From: Profundibacterium mesophilum KAUST100406-0324
GTDB taxonomy: Bacteria > Pseudomonadota > Alphaproteobacteria > Rhodobacterales > Rhodobacteraceae
Assembly: GCF_009835145.1 (NCBI RefSeq)
Contig: NZ_APKE01000026.1
Span: 110,475 to 174,474 of the forward strand
Length of the DNA: 64,000 nucleotides
Direction of reading: 5' to 3'
How positions within the stretch are numbered: position 1 is the stretch's first letter; each line of letters begins with the position of its first letter. Of the stretch, positions 1-10,627 are shown one piece after another. The position numbers and the translations under genes were made by a program. The notes below the pieces were generated by a model. That model did no database searches. It saw only the letters and a list, made by a program, of their open reading frames with translations, and was not told the origin of the DNA.

Positions 1-774
1 GAGCTTTACGTCCAGATGGCCGCGAACCAGCCGGTGTCGCTCTACAAGCACTGGTCGCCGCTGGGCAAGGCGCTGGTGGGGGCGCAATGGCTCTTGTCGC
101 GCTCGGGGCCGGGCGCGTCGAACCAGTTCGAGAGCTGCGGCTTCATCCGCAGCGCCGCCGGGGTCGAATATCCCGACATCCAGATCCACTTCCTGCCGCT
201 CGCGGTACGCTACGATGGCAAGATGAGCGCCGAGGGGCACGGCTACCAGGCGCATGTCGGGCCGATGCGCTCACCCTCGCGCGGCGCGGTGACGCTGAAA
301 TCCGCGCAGGCCGCCGACGCGCCCGAGATCCGCTTCAACTACATGTCCACCGACAAGGACTGGCAGGATTTCCGCAAGGCAATCCGCCTGACGCGCGAGA
401 TCTTCGGCCAGGATGCTCTCGCACACTACACCTCGCACGAGATCCAGCCCGGTGCGCAGGCGCAGGACGATGCCGCGCTCGACGCGGTGATCCGCGAGCA
501 TGCCGAAAGCGCCTATCATCCCTGCGGGACGTGCAAGATGGGCGCCGTCGACGATGAGGGCGCGGTGGTCGATCCCGAATGCCGGGTCATCGGGGTCGAG
601 GGGCTGCGTGTCGCCGACAGCTCGATCTTCCCGCAGATCACCAACGGCAACCTCAATGCCCCCTCGATCATGGTGGGCGAGAAGGCGGCCGATCACATCC
701 TCGGCAAGGGGATGCTCGCTCCCGATGCGGCACGGCCCTGGATCCATCCCGAATGGGAGTCTGTGCAGCGCTGA
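1..774 (+). CDS. betA: Choline dehydrogenase, C-terminal part (5' end lies outside the window)
   Basis: The reading frame is open from the first base and ends at TGA 772-774, giving 257 residues of a GMC-family FAD oxidoreductase, about half of a usual 550-residue BetA. The visible part is the substrate-binding and C-terminal GMC domain. It carries [10 protein letters not shown], whose His (codon near base 517) is the family's catalytic base, and the C-terminal [16 protein letters not shown] motif, whose Asn is also an active-site residue. BetA oxidises choline to betaine aldehyde at the membrane in glycine-betaine synthesis. The start [20 protein letters not shown] matches BetA better than other GMC alcohol dehydrogenases. 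The FAD-binding N-terminus cannot be seen, so substrate specificity is inferred from this half. Confidence 0.88.
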   Translation, partial: ELYVQMAANQPVSLYKHWSPLGKALVGAQWLLSRSGPGASNQFESCGFIRSAAGVEYPDIQIHFLPLAVRYDGKMSAEGHGYQAHVGPMRSPSRGAVTLKSAQAADAPEIRFNYMSTDKDWQDFRKAIRLTREIFGQDALAHYTSHEIQPGAQAQDDAALDAVIREHAESAYHPCGTCKMGAVDDEGAVVDPECRVIGVEGLRVADSSIFPQITNGNLNAPSIMVGEKAADHILGKGMLAPDAARPWIHPEWESVQR

Positions 775-833
775 ACAGTCGGGCTGCATGGTCATGGCTG
801 GTGCATGGTCATGCGGCCCGCTAGAAAGCGGGG

Positions 834-1415
834 ATGAACACCGCTCCCGATCTTCCGCTCGAGACCCGCTCGGGCCTGCCGGAGCCGCTTCGCGTGCTCG
901 TGCGCGAGTTGCCGCGCGAGGGGTGGGAGAGCCATGGTAATTTCGACCAGCTCACCCGCTTCTGGCTCGACCGTCACCTGATGTTTCGTGACCTGCTTGC
1001 CAAGCTGCGCGGCGGGTCGGAGGCCTTTCTCGACGGACGGCTCGAGGCCAGGCGCCATGGTCGTGAGACCGGACGCTATGCCGGGTTCCTGCTCAACGAG
1101 TTGCACGGCCATCACCAGATCGAGGATGTGCACTATTTCCCCAAACTCGCCGGGCTCGATCCCCGGATCGAGGCGGGCTTCGCGCTGCTGGATGCCGATC
1201 ATCACGCTCTGGACGGGCATATCCATGCGCTTGCCGGAACCACGAACGCGCTTTTGTCGGCGCTCGACAAGCCGGCCGGCGAGGATGCCGTCCGTGACGC
1301 GGCCGGCACCATGCACGAGCACCTCACGGCCTTCGAGGGCTTCATCGACAGGCATCTGACCGATGAGGAAGAACTCGTGGTGCCGACTCTTCTGAAATTT
1401 GCACCCAAATTGTGA
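834..1415 (+). CDS. Hemerythrin HHE-domain protein
   Basis: A 193-residue soluble protein with the His/Glu pattern of a four-helix hemerythrin-like fold: DRH near residue 48, HGHHQIEDVHYFP near 90-103, DADHHALDGHIH near 122-133 and HLTDEEELVVP near 174-184. These residues would hold a non-haem di-iron centre. Members of the family sense or store O2 or NO, or take part in iron and redox stress; the actual role here cannot be told. It starts about 60 bases after betA on the same strand and may be read with it. No signal peptide or membrane segment is seen. Confidence 0.8.
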   Translation: MNTAPDLPLETRSGLPEPLRVLVRELPREGWESHGNFDQLTRFWLDRHLMFRDLLAKLRGGSEAFLDGRLEARRHGRETGRYAGFLLNELHGHHQIEDVHYFPKLAGLDPRIEAGFALLDADHHALDGHIHALAGTTNALLSALDKPAGEDAVRDAAGTMHEHLTAFEGFIDRHLTDEEELVVPTLLKFAPKL

Positions 1416-1459
1416 AATTGCCGCGTAGCACTGAGTACGGTTAACGATTTTTTAACCGA

Positions 1460-2221
1460 ATGCTTCTCTTGTGTATTGGTGATCGCATGTCATGGGCTAA
1501 ACTCCGTGACATGTTAAAACTCGTTTTCATCGCTGCGATGGGAGCTGCGCTGGCCGCGGTCTTTCTCGGCGGCACCCCCTCGCTGAGCATCTCATCGGGG
1601 ACCTCATCGGCCGGCACCACGCAAGAGCTGTCGGGCAGGGTGCGTGTCGTCGATGGCGACACGATCGCAGTCGGGCAGGAAAATGTGCGCCTCCTCGGGA
1701 TCGACGCGGTCGAGAAGGATCAGACCTGCCGGGCGGCCGATGGCGGCAGCTACCCATGCGGTGTCTACGTGACCGACTGGCTGCGGGCGCGGGCCGAAGG
1801 CCGGCGGGCAGTCTGCGAGGTCGAGGAGCGCGATCGCTACGGGCGTCACGTGGCGCTGTGCCGGATCGACGGCGATGACATTGCCGCCGAACTTGTCGAG
1901 GCAGGGCTTGCCACGGCCTATCGCCGCTACTCCGTGCGCTACGTTCCCGCCGAGGACCGTGCGCGCGAGAACGGGATCGGTTTCTGGGCCGGCAGTTTCG
2001 AGCCGCCATCGAGCTATCGGCGCAGCCGTATCGAGGGGGTCGAGCCGCCCGGCGCCTGCAAGATCAAGGGCAACATCTCGGCAAACGGCAAGATCTACCA
2101 TGTGCCGGGCGCGCGCAGCTACGACCGCACGGGTATCAAGACCGAGGAGGGCGAGCGCTGGTTCTGCACCGAGAGCGAGGCGCGGGCGGCCGGCTGGCGC
2201 GCGGCGCGCGGCGGGTCCTGA
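1460..2221 (+). CDS. Membrane-anchored thermonuclease-family (SNase) protein
   Basis: 253 residues from the first ATG; ATGs at 1487 and 1511 are possible starts, and the hydrophobic segment (residues 19-38 of the longest form) follows the last one closely. The SNase-like OB-fold runs from about residue 58 to 175, with VRVVDGDTIAVGQENVRLLGIDAVE, ERDRYGRHVALC and ARENGIGFW, matching the family's Ca2+/active-site Asp, Arg and Glu positions. A C-terminal module of about 50 residues with two Cys (CKIKGNIS...WFCTESEA) follows; it looks like the short Cys-containing tail found on many bacterial and phage thermonucleases. Likely secreted or periplasmic and anchored at the inner membrane. Substrate unknown. 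Confidence 0.8.
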   Translation: MLLLCIGDRMSWAKLRDMLKLVFIAAMGAALAAVFLGGTPSLSISSGTSSAGTTQELSGRVRVVDGDTIAVGQENVRLLGIDAVEKDQTCRAADGGSYPCGVYVTDWLRARAEGRRAVCEVEERDRYGRHVALCRIDGDDIAAELVEAGLATAYRRYSVRYVPAEDRARENGIGFWAGSFEPPSSYRRSRIEGVEPPGACKIKGNISANGKIYHVPGARSYDRTGIKTEEGERWFCTESEARAAGWRAARGGS

Positions 2222-2231
2222 TCCGCAAGGC

Positions 2232-3623
2232 TCACCGCGGGATCGTGTAGGGCAGGGTGCCGCGCTTGTGCGGATCGACCGTGATGGGGCGCTCAATCGG
2301 CGGAACCGAGCGCTGGTGGCAATGCTCGCGCTCGCAGATCCGGCAGGAAATGCCGATCGGCTCGAAAGCCTGCGCGTTCCCGGTATCCAGATCATCGCCA
2401 TAGACGAGCCGCCCCGCATGGCTCACCTCGCAGCCCAGCCCGATGGCGTAGCGCCGGGTGGGTGCGCGGAAGCTGCCACCGGGCTTGAGGACGTCGCGCG
2501 CAAGGCACAGGTAGCGCACGCCATCGGGCGTTTCGGCAAGCTGGCGCACGAAGCGGCCCGGCGTCTCGAAGGCCCGGTGAACATTCCACAGCGGACAGGC
2601 GCCGCCATAGCGTGCGAATTGCAGCCGGGTCGCCGAATGGCGCTTGGTGATCGTGCCGGCCTGATCGACCCTGACGAAGAAGAAGGGGATGCCCTTGGCG
2701 CCCGGACGCTGCAGGGTGGAGAGACGATGCGCGACCTGCTCGATCGAGGCGCCGAAGCGCCCGGCGAGCTGTTCGAGATCGTGCCTCACCTCCCGCGCCG
2801 CATCGTGAAACGCGCCATAGGGCATCAGCGCGGCGCCCGCGAAATAGTTCGCAAGCCCGATCTTGGCGATATCGCGGGCGACATCGCTCTTGAACCGGGC
2901 GAGGTCGAGCGTGGCCTCCAGCAGGTCGCCGCGCGTCAGCAGGGCGATCTGGTGCAGCATCTGGAACCGCCGGGTCGCGGGCGACGCGCCGGCCGAAAGG
3001 GTGAGGTGCCCACTGGCCGGATCGAAGCTGCGCAGCGGCGCATCGGGCGTGATCTCCAGCGCGACGCCGTGATCGGCCAGGACCGCGCGTGCCGTCTCCT
3101 CAAGCGGGCCACGGCTGGCGAAATGCTCCGCCGCCCGGTCGACGGCATCAATGTAGTTGTCGCAGTAGTGAAAGAAGTCGCGCACCTCCTCCCAGGGAGA
3201 CGGCTGAATACGGGCGCTGTCGCGTCCCAGCGCATCGTCGAGAGAGGCCAGCCGTTCCTGTCCCTGCCTGTAGGCGCGGTGCAATTCGAGAAAGGCGCGC
3301 GCGAGGGTCGGCGCGTTGGACGCGGCAAGGCGCAGATCGCCCATGGGCGGGATGTCGGCGCCGAAGACCGGGTCGGCCAGCGCCTCGCGCATGTCCGAAA
3401 CCATCCGCTCCGAATCCCCCGAGGACAGCTCGGCCACGTCGAGACCGAATTCCTGTGCCAGCGCGAGGACCACGCCCGTCGACAGGGGACGGTGATTGTT
3501 CTCCATCTGGCTCAGATAGGGCAGCGAGATGCCCAGCCGGTCAGCGAAGGCCTTCTGCGTCACCCCGACCCGCAGCCGTGTCTCGCGCAGCTTGACGCCG
3601 GCGTAATGCTTCCTGACTGCCAT
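2232..3623 (-). CDS. pccR: Short-chain fatty acyl-CoA regulator PccR (XRE/ScfR family)
   Basis: 463 residues. An N-terminal XRE helix-turn-helix (about 9-65, with LRVGVTQKAFADRLGISLPY) is followed by an IrrE/ImmA-like middle region and the DUF2083 C-terminal domain, with a cysteine cluster CRICEREHC at 427-435. This is the architecture of the short-chain fatty acyl-CoA regulators; PccR of Rhodobacter sphaeroides controls pccB in response to propionyl-CoA metabolism. The assignment rests on architecture plus position: it lies just beyond the exporter gene from pccB, and TTTGCAAA boxes occur both in its own upstream region (3661-3688) and upstream of pccB. RamB- or MccR-type members have the same fold, but the methylmalonyl-CoA pathway genes here favour PccR. 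Confidence 0.85.
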   Translation of the reverse strand: MAVRKHYAGVKLRETRLRVGVTQKAFADRLGISLPYLSQMENNHRPLSTGVVLALAQEFGLDVAELSSGDSERMVSDMREALADPVFGADIPPMGDLRLAASNAPTLARAFLELHRAYRQGQERLASLDDALGRDSARIQPSPWEEVRDFFHYCDNYIDAVDRAAEHFASRGPLEETARAVLADHGVALEITPDAPLRSFDPASGHLTLSAGASPATRRFQMLHQIALLTRGDLLEATLDLARFKSDVARDIAKIGLANYFAGAALMPYGAFHDAAREVRHDLEQLAGRFGASIEQVAHRLSTLQRPGAKGIPFFFVRVDQAGTITKRHSATRLQFARYGGACPLWNVHRAFETPGRFVRQLAETPDGVRYLCLARDVLKPGGSFRAPTRRYAIGLGCEVSHAGRLVYGDDLDTGNAQAFEPIGISCRICEREHCHQRSVPPIERPITVDPHKRGTLPYTIPR

Positions 3624-3660
3624 CGGCCGCTCCTCGCAGGGCGCCGAAGCGGCGCGGGGC

Positions 3661-3688
3661 TTTGCAAAGCATCTCTACCCTTTGCAAA
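3661..3688. promoter_or_regulatory. Candidate PccR operator in the pccR promoter
   Basis: Two exact copies of the palindrome TTTGCAAA (3661-3668 and 3681-3688) lie 38-65 bases upstream of the pccR start codon, with centres 20 bp apart, about two helical turns. The published R. sphaeroides motif is TTTGCAAA-X4-TTTGCAAA, so the boxes match but the spacing is wider. Autoregulation of pccR is inferred. Confidence 0.65.
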
Positions 3689-3707
3689 GCGCGGACCGCA
3701 AGCCGGC

Positions 3708-4922
3708 TCAGCTCTCCAGGCTGCGCTCGCGGTGAATGGTATAGAGGATCGAGAGCACCGCCAGGAGGGAGGTCGCCGCCATGATCGCGATCAACGGCAG
3801 CGCGCCCGTTCCGGGCGTCAGAAGGGCGCCCGCCAGCGCGGAGAGCGCCGCGCCGCCGCCGATCATCATCGCCCCGCCAAGCCCGCTTGCCGTTCCCGCG
3901 AGGTGCGGGCGCACCGACAGCATGCCCGAGGTCGCGTTCGGCAGCACCATTCCGTTGCCAAGCCCCACGAAGGTCATGAAGCCGAAGAAGACCCCGACGC
4001 TGCCATGCCCGGCGAGGAAGATCGCCATGGAGACCCAGAGCCCGAATGCCGACAGGATCGCGCCCCACAGGATCATCGCGTTGATGCCGAAGCGGACCGA
4101 GTAGCGGCCGGAGATATAATTGCCGGCCATGTAGCCGATGGCCGGGGCGCCGAAATAGATGCCGAGCGCGGAGGGCGTGAGGCCGAAGACCTCGCTTCCC
4201 ACGAAGGGCGCTCCGCCAAGATAGGCGAAGAAGGCGCCGCTGGCGAAGGCCGCCGCCGCGCAATAGCCCCAGAACCGCCGCGAGCGCAGGAGTTCGGGAT
4301 ATTCGGCAACCTGGGCGCGGAAGCTGACGGGGCGCGCGACCATCGTCTCGCCAAGGTCGCGCCAGCAGATGTAGCCGATGATCGCCCCGAGGGCGGCCAG
4401 CGACCAGAAGCTGGCCTTCCAGCCGAAGATGCCGTCGAGCACGCCGCCGAGCGCCGGGGCCAGCATCGGCGCCACGGACATGCCCATCGTCACGTAGCCG
4501 ATCATCGAGGCGGCCTGATCCTGCGGAACCATGTCGCGCACCACGGCGCGGCTGAGCACCAGGCCGCCCACGACGACGGCCTGCACCATTCGGAAGGCGA
4601 GGAAGATCTCGATATTGGGTGCGAGGACGCAGCCGATACTGGCAAGGGTGAAGATCGCGAGGGTCCACAGAACGACGGGCCTGCGTCCGTAGCGGTCCGA
4701 GATCGGGCCGACGATCACCTGCAGGAGCGCGTTCACTCCGAGATAGAGCGCGACGCTGAGCTGCACGATCCGGTATTCCGTATCGAAATAGCGCGTCATG
4801 GAAGGCAGGGACGGCAGGAAGATGTTCATCGACAGGGCCGAGATCCCCGCGAGCAGGATCAGCGTCAGGATATGGGGCGGGGTGGCACGGTCGAGAAACC
4901 GGACGAGGGGAGGCTGGTGCAT
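3708..4922 (-). CDS. MFS drug-resistance transporter, Bcr/CflA type
   Basis: 404 residues with about twelve hydrophobic segments and the MFS motif A after the second one (GPISDRYGRRPV, about residues 75-86). The start MHQPPLVRFLDRATPPHILT and motif C-like GLVLSRAVVRDM region fit the Bcr/CflA (DHA1) subfamily of proton-driven exporters in the inner membrane. Its stop is 85 bases before pccR on the same strand, and it diverges from pccB, sharing the 210-base region that holds the candidate PccR sites. Substrate unknown; a link to propionate or acyl metabolism is only suggested by position. Confidence 0.82.
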   Translation of the reverse strand: MHQPPLVRFLDRATPPHILTLILLAGISALSMNIFLPSLPSMTRYFDTEYRIVQLSVALYLGVNALLQVIVGPISDRYGRRPVVLWTLAIFTLASIGCVLAPNIEIFLAFRMVQAVVVGGLVLSRAVVRDMVPQDQAASMIGYVTMGMSVAPMLAPALGGVLDGIFGWKASFWSLAALGAIIGYICWRDLGETMVARPVSFRAQVAEYPELLRSRRFWGYCAAAAFASGAFFAYLGGAPFVGSEVFGLTPSALGIYFGAPAIGYMAGNYISGRYSVRFGINAMILWGAILSAFGLWVSMAIFLAGHGSVGVFFGFMTFVGLGNGMVLPNATSGMLSVRPHLAGTASGLGGAMMIGGGAALSALAGALLTPGTGALPLIAIMAATSLLAVLSILYTIHRERSLES

Positions 4923-5014
4923 GGTCGCGACTTAGGCCCGGGCGCGGGACCTGTCCAGACGCCCGCGCGCACAGCGCGGGGCCGCCAGCGCACCGTCGCT
5001 GGGTAATTCGCAGT

Positions 5015-5062
5015 TTTGCATTATGCAGGCGGATCACTGCATAGAATTTGCAAAATTGCAGG
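5015..5062. promoter_or_regulatory. Candidate PccR operator region upstream of pccB
   Basis: One exact TTTGCAAA (5047-5054) is surrounded by degenerate copies sharing the TGCA core: 5015-5022 (TTTGCATT), 5024-5029, 5036-5043 (ACTGCATA, three bases before the exact box) and 5055-5062 (ATTGCAGG). The block lies 71-118 bases upstream of the pccB start. The known PccR operator of R. sphaeroides sits upstream of pccB and is built from two TTTGCAAA boxes, so the placement agrees while one box is degenerate. Confidence 0.6.
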
Positions 5063-5132
5063 TTTGGTCTTTCCCGCGCCGAACCCGCAGACCTATCATC
5101 TGCAATCGAATGACAAACGGGAGCAATGGGCA

Positions 5133-6665
5133 ATGACGGACATTCTCGAACAGCTCGAGCAACGACGCGCCGAGGCGCGCATGGGCGGCGGCGAGAAGCG
5201 GATTGCCGCACAGCATGCCAAGGGCAAGCTGACGGCGCGCGAACGGCTCGACGTGCTGCTCGACGAAGGCTCGTTCGAGGAGTTCGACATGTTCGTCACC
5301 CACCGCGCGACCGATTTCGGCATGGCCGAGAACAAGGTGGCCGGCGACGGCGTGGTGACCGGCTGGGGCACGATCAACGGGCGCCAGGTCTATGTCTTCA
5401 GCCAGGATTTCACCGTGCTGGGCGGATCGCTGTCCGAAACCCATGCCAAGAAGATCTGCAAGATCATGGATATGGCGATGCAGAACGGGGCGCCGGTGAT
5501 CGGGCTCAACGATTCGGGCGGCGCGCGCATCCAGGAAGGTGTGGCCAGCCTCGCCGGCTATGCCGAGGTGTTCCAGCGCAACGTCCTGGCCTCGGGCGTC
5601 GTGCCGCAGATCAGCGTCATCATGGGACCTTGCGCGGGCGGCGCGGTCTATTCGCCGGCGATGACCGACTTCATCTTCATGGTGAAGGATAGCAGCTACA
5701 TGTTCGTGACCGGCCCCGACGTGGTCAAGACGGTCACCAACGAGGTCGTCACCGCCGAGGAGCTTGGCGGCGCGAGCACCCATACCCGCAAGTCGAGCGT
5801 TGCCGACGGCGCCTTCGAGAACGACGTGGAGGCGCTGATCGAGGTGCGCAGGCTGGTCGATTTCCTGCCCGCCAGCAACCGCGCCAAGCCCCCGCTGCGG
5901 CCCTTCTTCGACGATCCCGCGCGGCTCGACGAGAGCCTCGACACGCTCATCCCCGCAAACCCCAACATGCCTTACGACATGAAGGAGCTGATCACCAAGC
6001 TCGGAGACGAGGGTGACTTCTTCGAGATCCAGGAGGAGTTCGCCAAGAACATCCTCACCGGGTTCATCTGCCTCGAGGGCAGGGCGGTGGGCGTCGTCGC
6101 CAACCAGCCGATGGTCCTTGCAGGCTGCCTCGATATCGACAGCTCGCGCAAAGCCGCGCGTTTCGTGCGCTTCTGCGACGCCTTCGAGATCCCGATCCTG
6201 ACGCTGGTCGACGTTCCGGGCTTCCTGCCGGGCACGGGCCAGGAATATGGCGGTGTCATCAAGCACGGTGCCAAGCTCCTCTTCGCCTATGGCGAGGCGA
6301 CGGTGCCCAAGGTCACGGTCATCACCCGCAAGGCATATGGCGGGGCCTATGACGTGATGAGCTCCAAGCATCTGCGCGGTGATCTGAACTATGCCTGGCC
6401 CACCGCCGAGATCGCGGTGATGGGGGCCAAGGGTGCCTCGGAGATCCTCTACCGCTCCGAGCTTGGCGAGCCCGACAAGATCGCCGCGCGTGCCGCGGAA
6501 TACGAGAAGAACTTCGCCAACCCCTTCAAGGCGGCGGAGCGGGGCTTCATCGACGAGGTGATCATGCCGCATTCGACGCGCAAGCGCGTCTGCCGGGCCT
6601 TCGCCTCGCTGCGGGGCAAGCAGCTCAGCAATCCCTGGAAGAAGCATGACAACATCCCCCTGTGA
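5133..6665 (+). CDS. pccB: Propionyl-CoA carboxylase beta subunit (carboxyltransferase)
   Basis: 510 residues from ATG 5133, chosen because GGGAG lies 9 bases upstream and PccB proteins begin close to this point; the frame is open further upstream without a good start. It carries the acyl-CoA carboxyltransferase fold: the N half has [17 protein letters not shown] and [12 protein letters not shown] (oxyanion/CoA pocket), the C half has [15 protein letters not shown] and [10 protein letters not shown]. It transfers CO2 from biotin on PccA to propionyl-CoA, giving methylmalonyl-CoA, in a cytosolic alpha6-beta6 complex. pccA lies 1.9 kb downstream and methylmalonyl-CoA mutase beyond it, so the pathway to succinyl-CoA is nearly complete here (epimerase not seen). 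Expression is probably under PccR. Confidence 0.95.
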   Translation: MTDILEQLEQRRAEARMGGGEKRIAAQHAKGKLTARERLDVLLDEGSFEEFDMFVTHRATDFGMAENKVAGDGVVTGWGTINGRQVYVFSQDFTVLGGSLSETHAKKICKIMDMAMQNGAPVIGLNDSGGARIQEGVASLAGYAEVFQRNVLASGVVPQISVIMGPCAGGAVYSPAMTDFIFMVKDSSYMFVTGPDVVKTVTNEVVTAEELGGASTHTRKSSVADGAFENDVEALIEVRRLVDFLPASNRAKPPLRPFFDDPARLDESLDTLIPANPNMPYDMKELITKLGDEGDFFEIQEEFAKNILTGFICLEGRAVGVVANQPMVLAGCLDIDSSRKAARFVRFCDAFEIPILTLVDVPGFLPGTGQEYGGVIKHGAKLLFAYGEATVPKVTVITRKAYGGAYDVMSSKHLRGDLNYAWPTAEIAVMGAKGASEILYRSELGEPDKIAARAAEYEKNFANPFKAAERGFIDEVIMPHSTRKRVCRAFASLRGKQLSNPWKKHDNIPL

Positions 6666-7298
6666 CATGCCTTGCGTGATTCGCGCACCGGACCGATCGG
6701 GGCCTGAGGCCGGGACGCTCTCGGCGCGCCCGGCGGCCCTCTCGGGCTACACGGCGCGCCGCCGGCGGAGGCTTGCCGCCCCGCGCGGCGCGTCCTTGCC
6801 GCCGGCGGCCTGCGCGCTAGGGCGGGGCGGGCTCGCCGCGATCGCCACATGGTCTCTGGACGCGTGGCCGCACAATCGTTCAGGTGCGCCATCGCGAGAT
6901 CGGGCAGCGGCCCCGGCAAGGCAAGCTCCCGGCCAGAAAAATCGAGGCAAGATGTTGATGACACTCAAGAATGATGAGACGCATGCGGTGATCCGCGAGG
7001 GGCACGATGCGGAATGTCCCTTCGCGGGGTGCACTGGCAGGACCGAAGAACGCGCCCGCGCGTCCCGTTCCCGCACCGGGTATCGTGCCTTCGGCCCCGC
7101 ACCCGCAGGCGGCCGAAAGCGCTCCGATGATGCAAGCTCGTCACATTGCACCCAACCCGGAAAGCCTCGGTATGAAACCGAAAATCCTTGCGTTATGGTT
7201 CGCACGGGCTACTTGCATGAAGCCTGTATAACGAACGAGGGGCAAGGGTCCGGTCAGGTCCGGGGAACCACCCTTCCCATTGGCAGTAGGAGACTAGG
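6666..7298. other. Gene-free stretch between pccB and a small lipoprotein gene
   Basis: 633 bases. Reading frames here are poor: they run through the downstream lipoprotein gene in another frame and lack family-like content. The 5' part is very GC-rich, with two GGCGCGCC motifs (near 6723 and 6752) that can pair. A TATAAC hexamer at 7227-7232, about 67 bases before the lipoprotein start, may belong to a promoter, but no -35 element at proper spacing is seen. Confidence 0.5.
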
Positions 7299-7430
7299 AT
7301 GTCGAAGAGCATCAAATTCGTCATGGCACTTGGCCTTGTCGCTTTCGCAGCAGCATGCGCTCAGGAAGAAGAAGTTGTTTACGTCGAGCCGACGCCGATC
7401 GTGGCCGAGCCGACCTTCAGCAAGTTCTGA
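7299..7430 (+). CDS. Small lipoprotein (43 aa) in the pcc region
   Basis: Starts at ATG 7299 with AGGAG seven bases upstream and ends at TGA 7428-7430. The 43-residue product has a short signal (MSKSIKFVMALGLVAFAAAC), with Cys20 as the likely lipidated residue, then an acidic tail EEEVVYVEPTPIVAEPTFSK. The tail pattern of VVYVEP...EPTF recalls tiny lipoproteins annotated as hypothetical in other Rhodobacterales. No function is known. It is followed at once by a perfect hairpin. The good ribosome site, lipobox and codon pattern make it a real gene despite its size. Confidence 0.75.
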   Translation: MSKSIKFVMALGLVAFAAACAQEEEVVYVEPTPIVAEPTFSKF

Positions 7431-7438
7431 TTTGCTGC

Positions 7439-7464
7439 GCGGACGGGCCGTCAGGCCCGTCCGC
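7439..7464 (+). terminator. Hairpin after the 43-aa lipoprotein gene
   Basis: A perfect 11-bp stem (7439-7449 with 7454-7464, GCGGACGGGCC and its complement) closes a GTCA loop 8 bases after the stop codon. No T-run follows, so it is a weak or Rho-assisted terminator or an mRNA-stabilising hairpin. Confidence 0.55.
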
Positions 7465-7493
7465 TATCATGCCGCCCATCCGGGGGTGCGGTC

Positions 7494-7853
7494 ATGATCA
7501 AGCATCGCGGCTTTCCGGGCCGCCTCCCCGGCACCGATTTCCAGTTCACGATCCGCCGCCCCAATCCCAGGGGCGTGACGCCGATCACCCGGCGCGAGCG
7601 ATTCGCCGACCGGCGCGCCGCCGACAAGCGCGCCGATGAAGGCTTCCTGCGCGCGCTGTGGGAGCAGTTCGGCGATGCCCCGTTCGAGCGTGGCAATCTC
7701 GATGCCGGCCGGCTGTCATGGCTGTTCGGGCGCGAGGTCGTTGCGGCCGAGGATCCCTTCCGTCCTGACGATTACGAAGCCCTGCTCAGGGTCGATCCCA
7801 AGGCCGCCGCCCTGTCCTTTCCGCAGGCTGCCGACTGGGGGGACTCGGCGTGA
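7494..7853 (+). CDS. Conserved-looking hypothetical protein (119 aa)
   Basis: A basic, soluble 119-residue protein with no signal peptide or membrane segment: RGFPGRLPGTDFQFTIRRPN at the start, an Arg-rich stretch near 33-48, and LWEQFGDAPFERGNLDAGRL in the middle. I do not recognise a domain. Codon use and strand fit the neighbouring genes. It starts 30 bases after the hairpin at 7439-7464 and lacks a strong ribosome site. Its place between the two propionyl-CoA carboxylase subunit genes is the only hint of its role. Confidence 0.6.
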   Translation: MIKHRGFPGRLPGTDFQFTIRRPNPRGVTPITRRERFADRRAADKRADEGFLRALWEQFGDAPFERGNLDAGRLSWLFGREVVAAEDPFRPDDYEALLRVDPKAAALSFPQAADWGDSA

Positions 7854-8208
7854 ATTTGCTGGCCAGATCGGGGTTTGGGCGGAATTCGGCGCGCTTTGCG
7901 GGCGGCCTCGATTCCTCCTGTCCGCGGGCGGCAAAGCTCCTAATAGTCGGGCCCATGGCGGCTGCCTGCGACGGTTTCGTCGTTGCCGTCTCGTGTTGCC
8001 ACGATTCTTCTCATGGGTGGCGCGGCCAGTCCCCGGTCGTGTCACCCTTTTTTCTTCGTCCGGCCATGGCGCGGGGAAAAGGTCCGCGCGGCACCTTGCG
8101 TGTCGGTGCGGCCACGAGGAAAAGGGCCACACCGGGCATCCCGGAACCCGAGGTCGCAACATGCTGTTGTGGCCCAGATGACAAGACACTCTCGAGAGGC
8201 ACGTTACC
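7854..8208. other. Gene-free stretch between two small genes
   Basis: 355 bases with overlapping frames but no convincing start, ribosome site or domain. It contains a CCTTTTTTCTTC pyrimidine tract near 8047. It presumably holds the promoter of the following lipoprotein gene, but no clear -35/-10 pair is visible. Confidence 0.45.
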
Positions 8209-8445
8209 ATGGTATCCAAGAAAATCGTCCTGTTCGCATTGCTCGGCAGCACCCTCGCAGCCTGCACCACGGGCTATGACGGGCGCACCCGCCTCACCAA
8301 TGACGGCCAGCGTGCCGCCATCGGCGCCGTCGGCGCTGGCGCCCTTGCCGCCGCGACCGACAACGATGTCGGCACCGCCGTCGCGGCCGGCGCCGCTGCG
8401 GGCGCGCTTTGCGATGACGTCACGCCCGGCCTCTGCCCGCGCTGA
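8209..8445 (+). CDS. Small Ala/Gly-rich lipoprotein (78 aa)
   Basis: 78 residues starting at ATG 8209 behind GAGAGG. The signal peptide MVSKKIVLFALLGSTLAAC has a lipobox with Cys19 as the likely lipidated residue. After a short linker comes an Ala/Gly-rich segment (AIGAVGAGALAAATDNDVG, then AAGAAAGAL) like the glycine-zipper part of small outer-membrane lipoproteins, and a C-terminus with two Cys (LCDDVTPGLCP). Function unknown; envelope location is inferred. It is followed by the strongest terminator of the pcc region, just before pccA. Confidence 0.75.
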   Translation: MVSKKIVLFALLGSTLAACTTGYDGRTRLTNDGQRAAIGAVGAGALAAATDNDVGTAVAAGAAAGALCDDVTPGLCPR

Positions 8446-8490
8446 CCGCCGGGCCGCGCGCCGCGCGGCATACCCGACCTGACCTGACCG

Positions 8491-8527
8491 GACGCCGCCG
8501 GGGGAAAAATCCCCGGCGGCGTCTTTT
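8491..8527 (+). terminator. Strong Rho-independent terminator immediately upstream of pccA
   Basis: A perfect 13-bp GC-rich stem (8491-8503 with 8511-8523, GACGCCGCCGGGG and its complement) with a 7-base A-rich loop is followed by TTTT. It ends transcription of the lipoprotein gene. Only 24 bases separate the T-run from the pccA start codon, too few for a downstream promoter. Confidence 0.9.
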
Positions 8528-8551
8528 CGTTTGCGAGCCAAAGGAGCCGGA

Positions 8552-10623
<2,072 letters not shown>

Positions 10624-10627
<4 letters not shown>

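Noticed and set aside
1875..5006. Very long plus-strand open frame (over 1000 codons) across pccR and the exporter gene
   Set aside because: It is the antisense shadow of two well-supported minus-strand genes in GC-rich DNA; composition is Arg/Gly/Ala-rich without domains.
6646..7497. Open frame following pccB
   Set aside because: Runs through the 43-aa lipoprotein gene in another frame, has no domain and a non-matching composition.
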